From positions 192,544 to 256,543 of the forward strand of contig NZ_KB849239.1 of NCBI RefSeq assembly GCF_000368085.1: a stretch of 64,000 nt of DNA, in the 5' to 3' direction. Both the position numbers and the translations under genes were made by a program. The stretch's first letter is position 1. Every line of letters begins with the position of its first letter. The notes under the pieces are model-generated. The model worked only from the letters and a program-made list of their open reading frames with translations, searched no databases and had not been told where the DNA came from. This stretch comes from Acinetobacter nosocomialis NIPH 2119 (GTDB lineage: Bacteria; Pseudomonadota; Gammaproteobacteria; Pseudomonadales; Moraxellaceae). Positions 1 through 8,269 of this stretch are shown piece by piece.

Positions 1-82
1 CATAACGTGAAAATAGAATGAAGAGCAAATAATATTGGCTATTTAATTTTTAAATATTCTAGAGGAGTATTTAAAAACTTTT

Positions 83-784
83 TTATAAAGGGGTGACATT
101 AAATAAAGAACCGATCCAGCTTGAAAAAGCCATTGCTAAAATACCCCATAACGTAATACGCAAACTCCCTTTAATTTTAGATGTACCTGCAAAATAACTA
201 GAAAGTGCACCTAAAATCGCTAACGAAAGAATACCAGTAGCCAAAACCACAGGCATAATCAAATGATTAGGGCTTAGTAATATAGCGAGCATAGGGAAAA
301 AAGCACCAAAAGAAAATGATGCGGCAGATGATAAGGCAGCTTGTACAGGATTAGCTGCGGTATTTTCATGAATGCCGATTTCATCACGAGCATGTGCACC
401 CAATGCATCATGGGTGGTTAACTGTAAAGCAACCTCTTGAGCCAATTCTTTAGATAGCCCTCTAGAAATATAAATTTGAGTTAGCTCATCTAACTCTTTT
501 TGAGGGTGCTTTGAGAGTTCTTTTGCTTCAATCGCTAAATCTGCTTTTTCAATATCTTCTTGAGATTTTACGGAAATATATTCTCCAGCAGCCATTGAGG
601 TAGCACCAGAAATAAGGCCAGCAATACATGTAATTAATAGAGTGTGTGAGTTGGCTCCACTTGCTGCCATGCCCATAATTAAGCTAGTGACAGAAATAAT
701 TCCATCATTAGCCCCTAAGACTGAAGCTCTTAACCAGCCTGAACGGTGAATTGCATGGTGTTCTGTATGATGTGGAAAAGCCAT
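83..784 (-). CDS. VIT family Fe/Mn transporter
   Basis: Predicted inner-membrane protein of the VIT1/CCC1 family, which moves Fe(II) or Mn(II) out of the cytosol. The 233 residues match the usual bacterial length. The N-terminal segment carries the family signature LGANDGIISVTSL (about residues 23-35), and a second conserved segment SMAAGEYISVKSQ follows the second membrane helix. A charged cytosolic stretch (about 72-145) separates this from three C-terminal hydrophobic helices. The N-terminus is histidine-rich (HHTEHH). It is transcribed leftward, divergent from the outer-membrane protein gene at 1041, and no strong terminator is visible before the window edge. The substrate metal cannot be told from sequence. 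Confidence 0.88.
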   Translation of the reverse strand: MAFPHHTEHHAIHRSGWLRASVLGANDGIISVTSLIMGMAASGANSHTLLITCIAGLISGATSMAAGEYISVKSQEDIEKADLAIEAKELSKHPQKELDELTQIYISRGLSKELAQEVALQLTTHDALGAHARDEIGIHENTAANPVQAALSSAASFSFGAFFPMLAILLSPNHLIMPVVLATGILSLAILGALSSYFAGTSKIKGSLRITLWGILAMAFSSWIGSLFNVTPL

Positions 785-1040
785 GTGTTTTTCCTTATAA
801 AAGTTTTATAAATACTATGAAAATTTACAAATTATTGATCAAAAAATATGTCATTATTATAGGAGATTTAGGGATAAGACAGAATAGATCAATAATAAAA
901 AACGGAGATTAAATTATTCATTTTAAAAAACATCTTTAACCTAACTTAACGATGTAACTTATTATTTTTAATTATAATATTTATTGATCATTTCAAAGAC
1001 TTGTTCTCCTTAATAAGACTAATTTACTGTAGAGGTGAAA
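785..1040. promoter_or_regulatory. Divergent promoter region with repeated TTATTGATC motif
   Basis: The space between the divergent VIT gene and the outer-membrane protein gene is AT-rich. It holds the motif TTATTGATC at 832-840 and 981-989, and its inverted copy GATCAATAA at 887-895. The 831-840 and 887-896 copies form a perfect 10-base inverted repeat. This looks like a regulator binding arrangement, but no known consensus is recognised. A plausible ribosome binding site AGAGGTG ends a few bases before the ATG at 1041. Confidence 0.45.
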
Positions 1041-2261
1041 ATGAAAAATAGCAAAACAAAAAACTCTATAACACATTCAATATTACTTATGGGAGCAGTG
1101 ATCTCTTCTTTAACGGTAGTGAGTATGAGCTCTGTTTATGCACAAGACCAAGTCAACTCTGAATATAAACCTGGCAATCTCATTTATGATAAATGGGACA
1201 GATTTTATAAAATAGAGCAGTCTCAACCTCAAGAAGCAGAAAAAATTTTAGTTGAGCTGAGTAAGCTGACCCCTACAGATATTAAAGTCTGGAAAAGCCT
1301 GACTTATTTACAAATTCGGCTCGAAAAAAGAGATGAGGCTTTACAAAGTTTAAGACAAGCAAGAGCTTTAGCTCCTCAAGATGAGACTTTAAAATTACAA
1401 GAAGCATATTTGCTGAATCAACAAAAAAAAGATCGTGATGCATTAGTTCTATTTAAAGAATTAACTTCGTCTTCAGATCCAGCAATTGCAGCAAAGGCAA
1501 CTCAGGCAGTTAAAAATTTAAGTGGGGGAGAAATTAAGCCATATTTTGGCGATATTTATTTTGCACCTTCTTATGAGTCACGTTATGACGATGTTATTTT
1601 TCCTTTAAAAGTAAGATACGGAAAAAATATTGATAATGGACGAGCTCAAGTCTACGGTTTTCTTAATTTAAACCGTGATACTAAATCTCAGGGTGGGGTA
1701 CGACCTGAAATTATTGATGAGAACGCAGCCACTTTTGGGGTAGGCGCAAATTATCAACCATGGATTTCAATACCAGTTCGAGCTTATGTCGAAGTTGGTG
1801 GAAGTTATGACTTGATTGACAGAAATAGAAAAAAATTTCGTGAAAGTGTAGTTGGTGGGGTGACAGGTTATCAAGAATGGTATTCGCCATCGAACTGTAA
1901 TCATACACTTTGTTTAGATAATTACTTTACCGATCTTTATGGCAATGTCGCGACTTATTCGAGAGAAGATTATAACGTTATTGGGGATTTGCGCTTACGT
2001 ACAGGCTTAAATCTTTATAAGGGTGAGAGTGGGACTGTACAGGCTTATGTAAAATTGCATGGTTTAGCAGATAGTAAAGATGAATATTACAATAATTTAT
2101 TTGAATATGGCCCGGGTATTTCATGGCAGCCTTTTAATTATCAACCAATAAAACTTCGTGTTGAACGTTTATATGGCAACTATTTTAAAGACGTACCTGT
2201 TAATACAAAAGATCATTACAACAACACTCGTGTAGAACTTGTTTTTTATAAGGACTTCTAA
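1041..2261 (+). CDS. TPR-containing outer-membrane beta-barrel protein, putative exopolysaccharide exporter
   Basis: The protein has a long signal peptide (hydrophobic core about residues 12-32, VYAQ-type cleavage). It is followed by two or three TPR-like helical repeats (about 45-160) and a C-terminal half rich in alternating aromatic residues, ending in Phe as outer-membrane barrels do. This periplasmic TPR plus barrel layout is that of PgaA, BcsC and NfrA, which export polysaccharides, though at about 406 residues this one is compact. It lies two bases upstream of wecB and faces the synthase operon at 3408-9009, so export of that polymer is the likely job. An in-frame GTG at 1035 overlaps the Shine-Dalgarno sequence, so ATG 1041 is preferred. 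The family name is inferred from architecture. Confidence 0.75.
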   Translation: MKNSKTKNSITHSILLMGAVISSLTVVSMSSVYAQDQVNSEYKPGNLIYDKWDRFYKIEQSQPQEAEKILVELSKLTPTDIKVWKSLTYLQIRLEKRDEALQSLRQARALAPQDETLKLQEAYLLNQQKKDRDALVLFKELTSSSDPAIAAKATQAVKNLSGGEIKPYFGDIYFAPSYESRYDDVIFPLKVRYGKNIDNGRAQVYGFLNLNRDTKSQGGVRPEIIDENAATFGVGANYQPWISIPVRAYVEVGGSYDLIDRNRKKFRESVVGGVTGYQEWYSPSNCNHTLCLDNYFTDLYGNVATYSREDYNVIGDLRLRTGLNLYKGESGTVQAYVKLHGLADSKDEYYNNLFEYGPGISWQPFNYQPIKLRVERLYGNYFKDVPVNTKDHYNNTRVELVFYKDF

Positions 2262-2263
2262 TA

Positions 2264-3400
2264 ATGAAAAAAATTTTTATTTCGATTGTATTTGGTACTC
2301 GTCCAGAGCTTATAAAGCTAGCTCCGGTAATTTTATTAGCAAAACAAGATTCACGATTTCAGGTAGAAGTGATTTTCACGGGGCAACATGATGAGTTAGT
2401 GCGAGATGCTATCGATTTCTTTGGAGTTGAAATTGACCATCGCCTTAAAATTATGAATGCTGGGCAAAGCCTCAATCAGCTCTTAATTCATGGCTTGACG
2501 CAACTTGAACATGTCTACACCGATGGTCAAAAAAGAGATGCGATTGTTATTCAGGGCGATACTACAACTGTCTTAGCTGCTGGGTTAGTTGCATTTTCAA
2601 TGAAGATACCTGTTGCTCATGTTGAAGCGGGTTTACGTTCATATGACTTAGACCACCCATTTCCTGAAGAAGGTAACCGTCAGTTAGTCTCCCGTATTAC
2701 CAAATGGCATTTTGCCCCTACAGAGCAGTCAAAACAAAATTTGTTAAATGAGCAAATTCAGCCAGCTTTAATTACGGTGACAGGTAATACGGTAGTCGAT
2801 GCTGTGTATTTAGGACGTAAACTCATAGCTGAAAAGGCGGGTTTGAAAAATCAACTTGAGCCTTACGGAATCGAATTAAAACAAAACGATAAAGTTGTAC
2901 TTATAACTGCTCACCGCCGTGAGAATTTTGGCGAAGGAATTCAGAATATTTGTAATGCTGTTGAGTATTTAGCAAAACAGCATCCTGATTTACATTTTAT
3001 TTGGCCTGTACATTTAAACCCTGCTGTACATAATGTAGTGCACGATAAATTTAAAAATCATGCTCAAATTCATCTTGTGAAGCCACTCGATTACCCAAGT
3101 TTATTGGCCGTTATCGACCGCTCCACCTTTATTTTAACGGACTCTGGTGGTTTACAAGAAGAAAGCCCATCATTTAATAAGCCTGTCTTAATTTTAAGAG
3201 ATACGACTGAACGCCCGGAAGTGGTAGAGGTGGGAGCAGGGGTATTGGTTGGAACAAATCAGCAGAAAATTATTGAAGAGGCTGAGAAACTTTTAACGGA
3301 TTCGCAGCATTACCAAAAAATGGCTCATGTTGAAAATCCGTTTGGTGATGGACGCGCTGCCCAGAGAATATTAGATGAAATTGCCAGAACTTATAACTAA
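2264..3400 (+). CDS. wecB: UDP-N-acetylglucosamine 2-epimerase (non-hydrolysing)
   Basis: Cytosolic enzyme that interconverts UDP-GlcNAc and UDP-ManNAc. The 378 residues are the full family length. Diagnostic motifs are visible in order: GTRPELIKLAP near the N-terminus, HVEAGLRS followed by PFPEEGNR, ITAHRRENFGEG, and TDSGGLQEE with a C-terminal RDTTERPE. It starts two bases after the outer-membrane protein gene and so is probably co-transcribed and translationally linked. It converges with the leftward synthase operon, with only seven bases between the stop codons. Sitting inside a polysaccharide locus, it probably supplies UDP-ManNAc to the glycosyltransferase at 6136-7386. In E. coli, WecB is likewise required for the NfrA/NfrB surface glycan. 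Confidence 0.93.
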   Translation: MKKIFISIVFGTRPELIKLAPVILLAKQDSRFQVEVIFTGQHDELVRDAIDFFGVEIDHRLKIMNAGQSLNQLLIHGLTQLEHVYTDGQKRDAIVIQGDTTTVLAAGLVAFSMKIPVAHVEAGLRSYDLDHPFPEEGNRQLVSRITKWHFAPTEQSKQNLLNEQIQPALITVTGNTVVDAVYLGRKLIAEKAGLKNQLEPYGIELKQNDKVVLITAHRRENFGEGIQNICNAVEYLAKQHPDLHFIWPVHLNPAVHNVVHDKFKNHAQIHLVKPLDYPSLLAVIDRSTFILTDSGGLQEESPSFNKPVLILRDTTERPEVVEVGAGVLVGTNQQKIIEEAEKLLTDSQHYQKMAHVENPFGDGRAAQRILDEIARTYN

Positions 3401-3407
3401 AGATCAT

Positions 3408-4313
3408 TTATTTTGAATTTTCTGGTTCGTGTATGGTGGCGGGTGTGCTGCCATAAACGAGTCGATACCATAGGCCTACAATATAAACAGACCATCGGCC
3501 CATATAGTGAGGACCATCAAAAATGTAAATAGTTTTACCTTCATATGCCTTAATTTGAGAGATAATTTCCCAAGGATAGGCTGCTCGAAATTGACCGTTT
3601 TTCTTGGTCCGAAATGCTTCTAAAACAATAACTGTTTTATCTTTTCCAAGTGTTTGTTCAAGTTGGTCTAGAATACGTCTAGCTTGTTCGGGAGTTCTTA
3701 CTCCAACACCTACGCCGTCTTGGAAAAAAACGCCTGCTTGTTGAGGAAGCCAGCTTTTAACCCATAAATCGTAGTTTTCAGGTTCAGTTTCACCGCTATA
3801 AACACTAACCCAAACAGGTGAGGGTAGCTTTTCTAAAACATGACCTAAGGTACTTACTCTTAGCCATGTGGGATCGGCTTCTACTGGAAAGTAGTATCCT
3901 TTTAACGATGCATCATTTTGTTCTTGAATAATTTGTGCAGATTTTTCTCCTAAAGCAACGACATTTGCACGTGCTTCATATTCATTATATTCACCTGCTA
4001 AACCCAAAATAAGATTTTTAGCCCACGGTTGTTGTTTAATTTTCTGTATATCAATGGCATTTTCCCATTGAGGAAGATTGGAGTTTTTCCACCACGATTT
4101 AGATTCAACGACTGACCATTGAGGAACAAAGGTGTTCACACCTAAGTAATGCCAATTTCCTTTAGGGGGAGTAGTATTATTGTCAGGTTGCCAGAAAATA
4201 CCTTCAATAATGGGAGGTTGTCCATGATTTTTGAACAACCCCGCATAAGCCACTACGCTACATATAATTAAAATAATAAAAGCAGTTATTTTAATTGGTA
4301 TCTGTTTTCTCAT
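3408..4313 (-). CDS. Putative periplasmic TIM-barrel glycoside hydrolase-like protein (DUF4434-like)
   Basis: Single-pass or secreted protein of 301 residues with an N-terminal hydrophobic segment (about 8-25). The remainder resembles DUF4434-type TIM-barrel glycosidases: GYYFPVEAD places an acidic residue at E145 at a strand end, and FFQDGVGVG places D199 at another. Family membership is inferred from these motifs. It is the last gene of the leftward operon, overlapping the BcsB-like gene by 23 bases. Polysaccharide synthase operons commonly carry a hydrolase (for example BcsZ, PelA, PgaB), so trimming or editing the exported glycan is a reasonable role. The substrate is unknown. Confidence 0.65.
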   Translation of the reverse strand: MRKQIPIKITAFIILIICSVVAYAGLFKNHGQPPIIEGIFWQPDNNTTPPKGNWHYLGVNTFVPQWSVVESKSWWKNSNLPQWENAIDIQKIKQQPWAKNLILGLAGEYNEYEARANVVALGEKSAQIIQEQNDASLKGYYFPVEADPTWLRVSTLGHVLEKLPSPVWVSVYSGETEPENYDLWVKSWLPQQAGVFFQDGVGVGVRTPEQARRILDQLEQTLGKDKTVIVLEAFRTKKNGQFRAAYPWEIISQIKAYEGKTIYIFDGPHYMGRWSVYIVGLWYRLVYGSTPATIHEPENSK

Positions 4314-6135
4314 TATTTCGTCGTAACCAATACCACAAGAAGATCACTATTATCATAATTGCAGAGATAATCACAACTAATAAAAAGAATGAAGACTGCT
4401 GAACTAATGGCGCTTTTTGATTACCTACAATTAATTTTTGGAGAACATAAATATTGCCGTTTTCTGAAACCAGCATTTTGGTCACATTATTTGGAATTTT
4501 ATGCTGTATTTTTCCCCATAAATGCATAAAGGTGAGTGCACCGGTTTCAGAATCGGTAATCACATCAAAGCGGTTATTGTTATAACTCACAATAAAACCG
4601 TTGGCTGCCGCAGGCGCATAAATAATATTTTGATGCATTAAGATTTGTTGCTGATAAATCTCTTTATTTACTCTCACATTGACCGCTTGAGGAGCGTTTG
4701 GTGAGAATCGTACCAGATTGAGAGGCATTGGTGCCTGTGTAAGCAGCATATTTTTAGCGACTTGTCCCAAAATGATGGCAATATTTAATGCCCCTGATTG
4801 GTCATCAATTGCAATCGTTGGTTTAGTTGCTAATGTCATTGAAAGCGCTGCCACACCATTTTTGAGTTTATGTGGAAGTTTTACCGTTGATTTAGCGGTA
4901 TCTACCCAAAGTGAGCCATGAGCATTTGGTAAACATTGAGAATTTGCAATAACTGAGTTTTCCAGTTTTAAGCTAAAGTTTGTTGTATTTGAAATTTCCT
5001 TAGCAAAGATGTTGAACTGTCGGTTTACTGGGTCAGAAGCAAGATCCGCTGTTTTCATACTACCGGCAAGGCCACCATCAAGCCATGCTGTAATACTAGA
5101 GCCTTGTAATAAACCACTTTGAATACGAAGTGCAATTTGTCCCTGTAAAATATCAGTAGGCTGCCATACTGCTGGAAAATCAAGGAATAGGTTCTTTTCA
5201 GCATGGTTGAGTCTGAAGTCATCAATACCTAAATCTGCAAGCGTATCAATTTTTCTAAATTGAGCCCATGCTGGTGGTGAAATTGTAGTGGGAAAAATAG
5301 CACTACCTGTATTAAGCTGCTGTACGTATGCCGGATTAATTAGACCATTAATCGCAGCAGTAAGCTCTTGGGCGGTATGGTAAGTGATAGAGAGAGTAGG
5401 TACTCCATCTGCAGGTTTTGAAATTTGTACAAACGCTCCATTTTTAAGTGGAGCTGTGGATTTGATCACTTCAATAATAAAGTTTGTTTCAGGATTCAGG
5501 TTCGTTTGACCTGAATCAACCCATTCAATAGGAGTTACTGAGCTCCAAGAACTTGCCAAACGAGCTAGCATGGATGCTTCGGTAATTTCCTTACGGTTAT
5601 ATTTTAAAATTCCAACAAATGGGGTAGGACGTCTAGCTTGGGGGTTAAATAGAGCATCTGGTAAATCTTTTAAACGGTATATATTTCGAACAGGAGTAAA
5701 GTCGAGTTGAGAATTACTCAAATAGGTTAAATGGTCGATATCTTCGGTACAGAAAGTCTCTTTTGTCTGGTTGAGAGTCGTTGGTTTAGCATATTGTTGA
5801 ATAATAAAATCTAAACGATGAAAGCCACTTGGACTGGCAGGAATATTGAATTTAAACTGGCCATCACCATTTAAGGTCGTGTTATAGATCAGTTTATCAT
5901 CATATTTCACTAGTAATGTTGTGTCATTCTCAGTTGAATAGTCACTAGAGAACTGAATATTCTGCCATTCAGCTCCTTTTCCAACATAGAAAAAATGAGG
6001 CTCGACCGTATATTTGGTCGAGGTACTTATATCATCAAGTTTCCATGTATATGCATGAGCAGATATGGCAAGTAAAAAACTGGTGCTGGCAAGGAGCACT
6101 TGAGCTGTCTGGTAAAGATCGAAAGTCTTTTTCAT
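4291..6135 (-). CDS. BcsB-like periplasmic polysaccharide synthase subunit
   Basis: The 614 residues start with a signal peptide ending near residue 28 (AISAHA). A long beta-rich periplasmic region follows, and the protein ends with one strong membrane helix (about 582-603) and a short basic tail. This is the layout of the BcsB family, which partners the cellulose synthase BcsA at the membrane and guides the chain through the periplasm. It starts immediately after the glycosyltransferase stop codon, as bcsB follows bcsA. Sequence resemblance to BcsB is judged by eye and is weaker than the layout match. The neighbouring synthase lacks PilZ and bcsC is not adjacent, so this is probably not cellulose. 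Confidence 0.7.
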   Translation of the reverse strand: MKKTFDLYQTAQVLLASTSFLLAISAHAYTWKLDDISTSTKYTVEPHFFYVGKGAEWQNIQFSSDYSTENDTTLLVKYDDKLIYNTTLNGDGQFKFNIPASPSGFHRLDFIIQQYAKPTTLNQTKETFCTEDIDHLTYLSNSQLDFTPVRNIYRLKDLPDALFNPQARRPTPFVGILKYNRKEITEASMLARLASSWSSVTPIEWVDSGQTNLNPETNFIIEVIKSTAPLKNGAFVQISKPADGVPTLSITYHTAQELTAAINGLINPAYVQQLNTGSAIFPTTISPPAWAQFRKIDTLADLGIDDFRLNHAEKNLFLDFPAVWQPTDILQGQIALRIQSGLLQGSSITAWLDGGLAGSMKTADLASDPVNRQFNIFAKEISNTTNFSLKLENSVIANSQCLPNAHGSLWVDTAKSTVKLPHKLKNGVAALSMTLATKPTIAIDDQSGALNIAIILGQVAKNMLLTQAPMPLNLVRFSPNAPQAVNVRVNKEIYQQQILMHQNIIYAPAAANGFIVSYNNNRFDVITDSETGALTFMHLWGKIQHKIPNNVTKMLVSENGNIYVLQKLIVGNQKAPLVQQSSFFLLVVIISAIMIIVIFLWYWLRRNNEKTDTN

Positions 6136-7386
6136 TTATTTTTTCTCCTTGCTACGTTCTGTTTTGTACCATTGAAGGGAGTTGCCCTGTATTTTATTTT
6201 TTAGCATGTCAAATGCGGCTTTAAAGACAATAAATAAGAAGATTTGTGAGTAACTGACGTAAGATAAGACAGAGTAAAAATAGAGTTCCGGTTTAACTTT
6301 TTCTAAGGAAAGTGTAAACCACATTTGTGCCACATAGAGACAAAATGAAAGACCCCACAAGAGTGTAAATGGTCCCGGAACGGAAATACCTGCGATATCA
6401 AGTAACCCAAGCGTTAAAGTAATATGACTCCAGAATAGAGCTGGTACGAAAAGGATATAGCACATAATGTTATTCAGAATTTCAATCCCGATTGGGAAAG
6501 GTGTTCTAAGTGCTACAGGTAAATATTTACGTGTCACATAAAAGTTACCTTGTGTCCAACGCGAGCGCTGTTTAACAAATACACTTAACGATGGGGGATC
6601 TTGTTGCCAACCAATAGCATAGGGAACCCATTTAATTCGTTTTTGTCCAATAAAAATTCGGAAACTCATTTCTGTATCATCAACTAACGATTTTTCATCA
6701 AAACCGCCTAAAGTCTCTAGTGCATCGCGCCAGATGACGTAGTTGGTCCCCATTAATGTTGATAATTCAAAACGTTGCCAACGCCCACCTTGGAAGATCC
6801 ATTGGAAAAAGATGAATTCAATCGCAATAAAACGAGTCAAAATACTATCTTGCCAGTTACGGGTTCTTACTTTGCCATTTACAGCAACTAACTTTTTGTC
6901 TGCCAATAATGTTTGAGCAAGTAAACGAACGCAATCGGGTTCAGGAGTACTATCGGCATCATAAACAACAATTAGCTCACCTTTGGCATGGGGAAGGCCA
7001 TTATTGAGGGTTCGGGATTTACCTTTACCGCCCATTCCCTTGGGAACGTTAACAATTTTTATGCATGGATAAATTTTTGCGAGGTTTTCTGCGATTTCAA
7101 GGGTGTTATCTTTGGAGCCATCATTGATCAATAAGACTTCATAAGACTCTGCTGGATAGTCCTGTTGAGCAATGGCATGCAAAGTGTCTTCAATCACCAC
7201 GCCTTCATTATAAGCAGGGATCAAAACACTTAAGATGGGCCATCTTTCTGGTATTGGTAAGTTTTGTAGCTCTTTTTCAGCTGTTTTAGAATACTTCCAC
7301 GCTTGATAACTTAACCATGCCCAAAATGCTTGTGGAATCCAAATACCTAAAAAGCCAAATAAAAACAGGATATCAATTGGAGCCAT
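6136..7386 (-). CDS. Processive family-2 glycosyltransferase (polysaccharide synthase)
   Basis: Membrane-bound GT2 synthase of 416 residues. It has an N-terminal hydrophobic segment (about 5-28), a cytosolic GT-A domain (about 48-285) and further membrane helices to the C-terminus. Catalytic motifs are complete: IPAYNEG, INDGS with D89, DAD at 143-145, the acidic motif DDTE at 236-239, and the processive-synthase motif QRSRW at 273-277. It has no PilZ domain and no MshEN domain, so any c-di-GMP control must come from another subunit. It overlaps the upstream gene by 14 bases. With wecB nearby, a ManNAc-containing polymer is plausible. Relatives include BcsA, PgaC and the GT domain of NfrB. 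Confidence 0.87.
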   Translation of the reverse strand: MAPIDILFLFGFLGIWIPQAFWAWLSYQAWKYSKTAEKELQNLPIPERWPILSVLIPAYNEGVVIEDTLHAIAQQDYPAESYEVLLINDGSKDNTLEIAENLAKIYPCIKIVNVPKGMGGKGKSRTLNNGLPHAKGELIVVYDADSTPEPDCVRLLAQTLLADKKLVAVNGKVRTRNWQDSILTRFIAIEFIFFQWIFQGGRWQRFELSTLMGTNYVIWRDALETLGGFDEKSLVDDTEMSFRIFIGQKRIKWVPYAIGWQQDPPSLSVFVKQRSRWTQGNFYVTRKYLPVALRTPFPIGIEILNNIMCYILFVPALFWSHITLTLGLLDIAGISVPGPFTLLWGLSFCLYVAQMWFTLSLEKVKPELYFYSVLSYVSYSQIFLFIVFKAAFDMLKNKIQGNSLQWYKTERSKEKK

Positions 7387-8269
7387 TTTTACGGACCCTC
7401 CTAATAATAGAAGAGATGAGTACTAATAATAGAATTAATCCCACTACTAAGGAGATCCATGAAATATAGCTACCAAATGTACCCAGAAGATCTGGATAAG
7501 TTGTTGTTAAAATCAGATCAAGAGGAACTACAACAACACTTAAACCAATAAATATATAACCTATAAGACTCGTATTCACATGTTCAGGAGTACTGGCATA
7601 ATCAATATTATTAAATTTCCACGAAATACCGAGTTGAGGATAACGAATATTAGATAGGGGTAAGTCGGCAGGAGGATTAATAATAATCTCATAACCTGAT
7701 ACATGGCCGTTAAAGTCTTTGGCCGAATAAAATAGATGCTGACCTTGTCGGATTTCTCTAGATGGTAAAGGGACGGCTGAAGAATTTAACTGGACAATAT
7801 AACTTCCAGCTGGCTGTGAAATTAAATTTTCATCCCATCCTGTACTTACGAAAGCAGCCATTGGCCTTAAACCAATAGCAGTTGAAAAAGTAGCCTTTGC
7901 GGCAAAATACTGAGGTTGTTCAGTTTTAAAAAGCACGATGGGGATAGCACCTTGGCTCACGGCTTCTTTTAATAAAAAATAGTGGGGGAAACCAAATACT
8001 TCATCTGGCAAGATAATGCCGGGGCGAATTCCGTTGTGAACAAACTTTTGAAAACTTTCGGAACTAATCTGATCAAGGGTGAAGACAGGCCACCATGTAT
8101 CTTGATAAGGAAAAAACATGGAAAGATCGTTAGAACTTTGCACTTCAGTTTTTATTTGTTCTGCTTTAATTTCGCAATGATAATATTGCCGATAGAACTG
8201 CTGTAGAGTGGCATCTGGATATTGGCTAGATGCAATCACAATTCCACAAATGTTAAGAAGATTAGACAT
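7373..8269 (-). CDS. Unrecognised protein of the polysaccharide locus with C-terminal membrane helices
   Basis: I do not recognise this 298-residue family. The first 230 residues form a soluble domain with mixed alpha/beta character, including a stretch (about 95-140) that reads like a Rossmann-type fold (GIILPDEV, GAIPIVLF). Two hydrophobic segments (about 233-255 and 265-288) and a short basic tail RRVRKNG end the protein. There is no signal peptide, so the soluble part is probably cytosolic. Its start overlaps the stop of the preceding gene (TAATG) and its end overlaps the glycosyltransferase start, so translation is probably coupled. It may be an accessory subunit linking the degenerate GGDEF protein to the synthase; this is inference from position only. 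BcsE-like roles are conceivable. Confidence 0.6.
   Translation of the reverse strand: MSNLLNICGIVIASSQYPDATLQQFYRQYYHCEIKAEQIKTEVQSSNDLSMFFPYQDTWWPVFTLDQISSESFQKFVHNGIRPGIILPDEVFGFPHYFLLKEAVSQGAIPIVLFKTEQPQYFAAKATFSTAIGLRPMAAFVSTGWDENLISQPAGSYIVQLNSSAVPLPSREIRQGQHLFYSAKDFNGHVSGYEIIINPPADLPLSNIRYPQLGISWKFNNIDYASTPEHVNTSLIGYIFIGLSVVVVPLDLILTTTYPDLLGTFGSYISWISLVVGLILLLVLISSIIRRVRKNGSN

Noticed and set aside
4291..7386. A cellulose synthase bcsAB operon
   Set aside because: The synthase has no PilZ domain, the partner genes are wrong for cellulose (no bcsC or bcsZ of the usual type adjacent) and wecB points to a different sugar donor.
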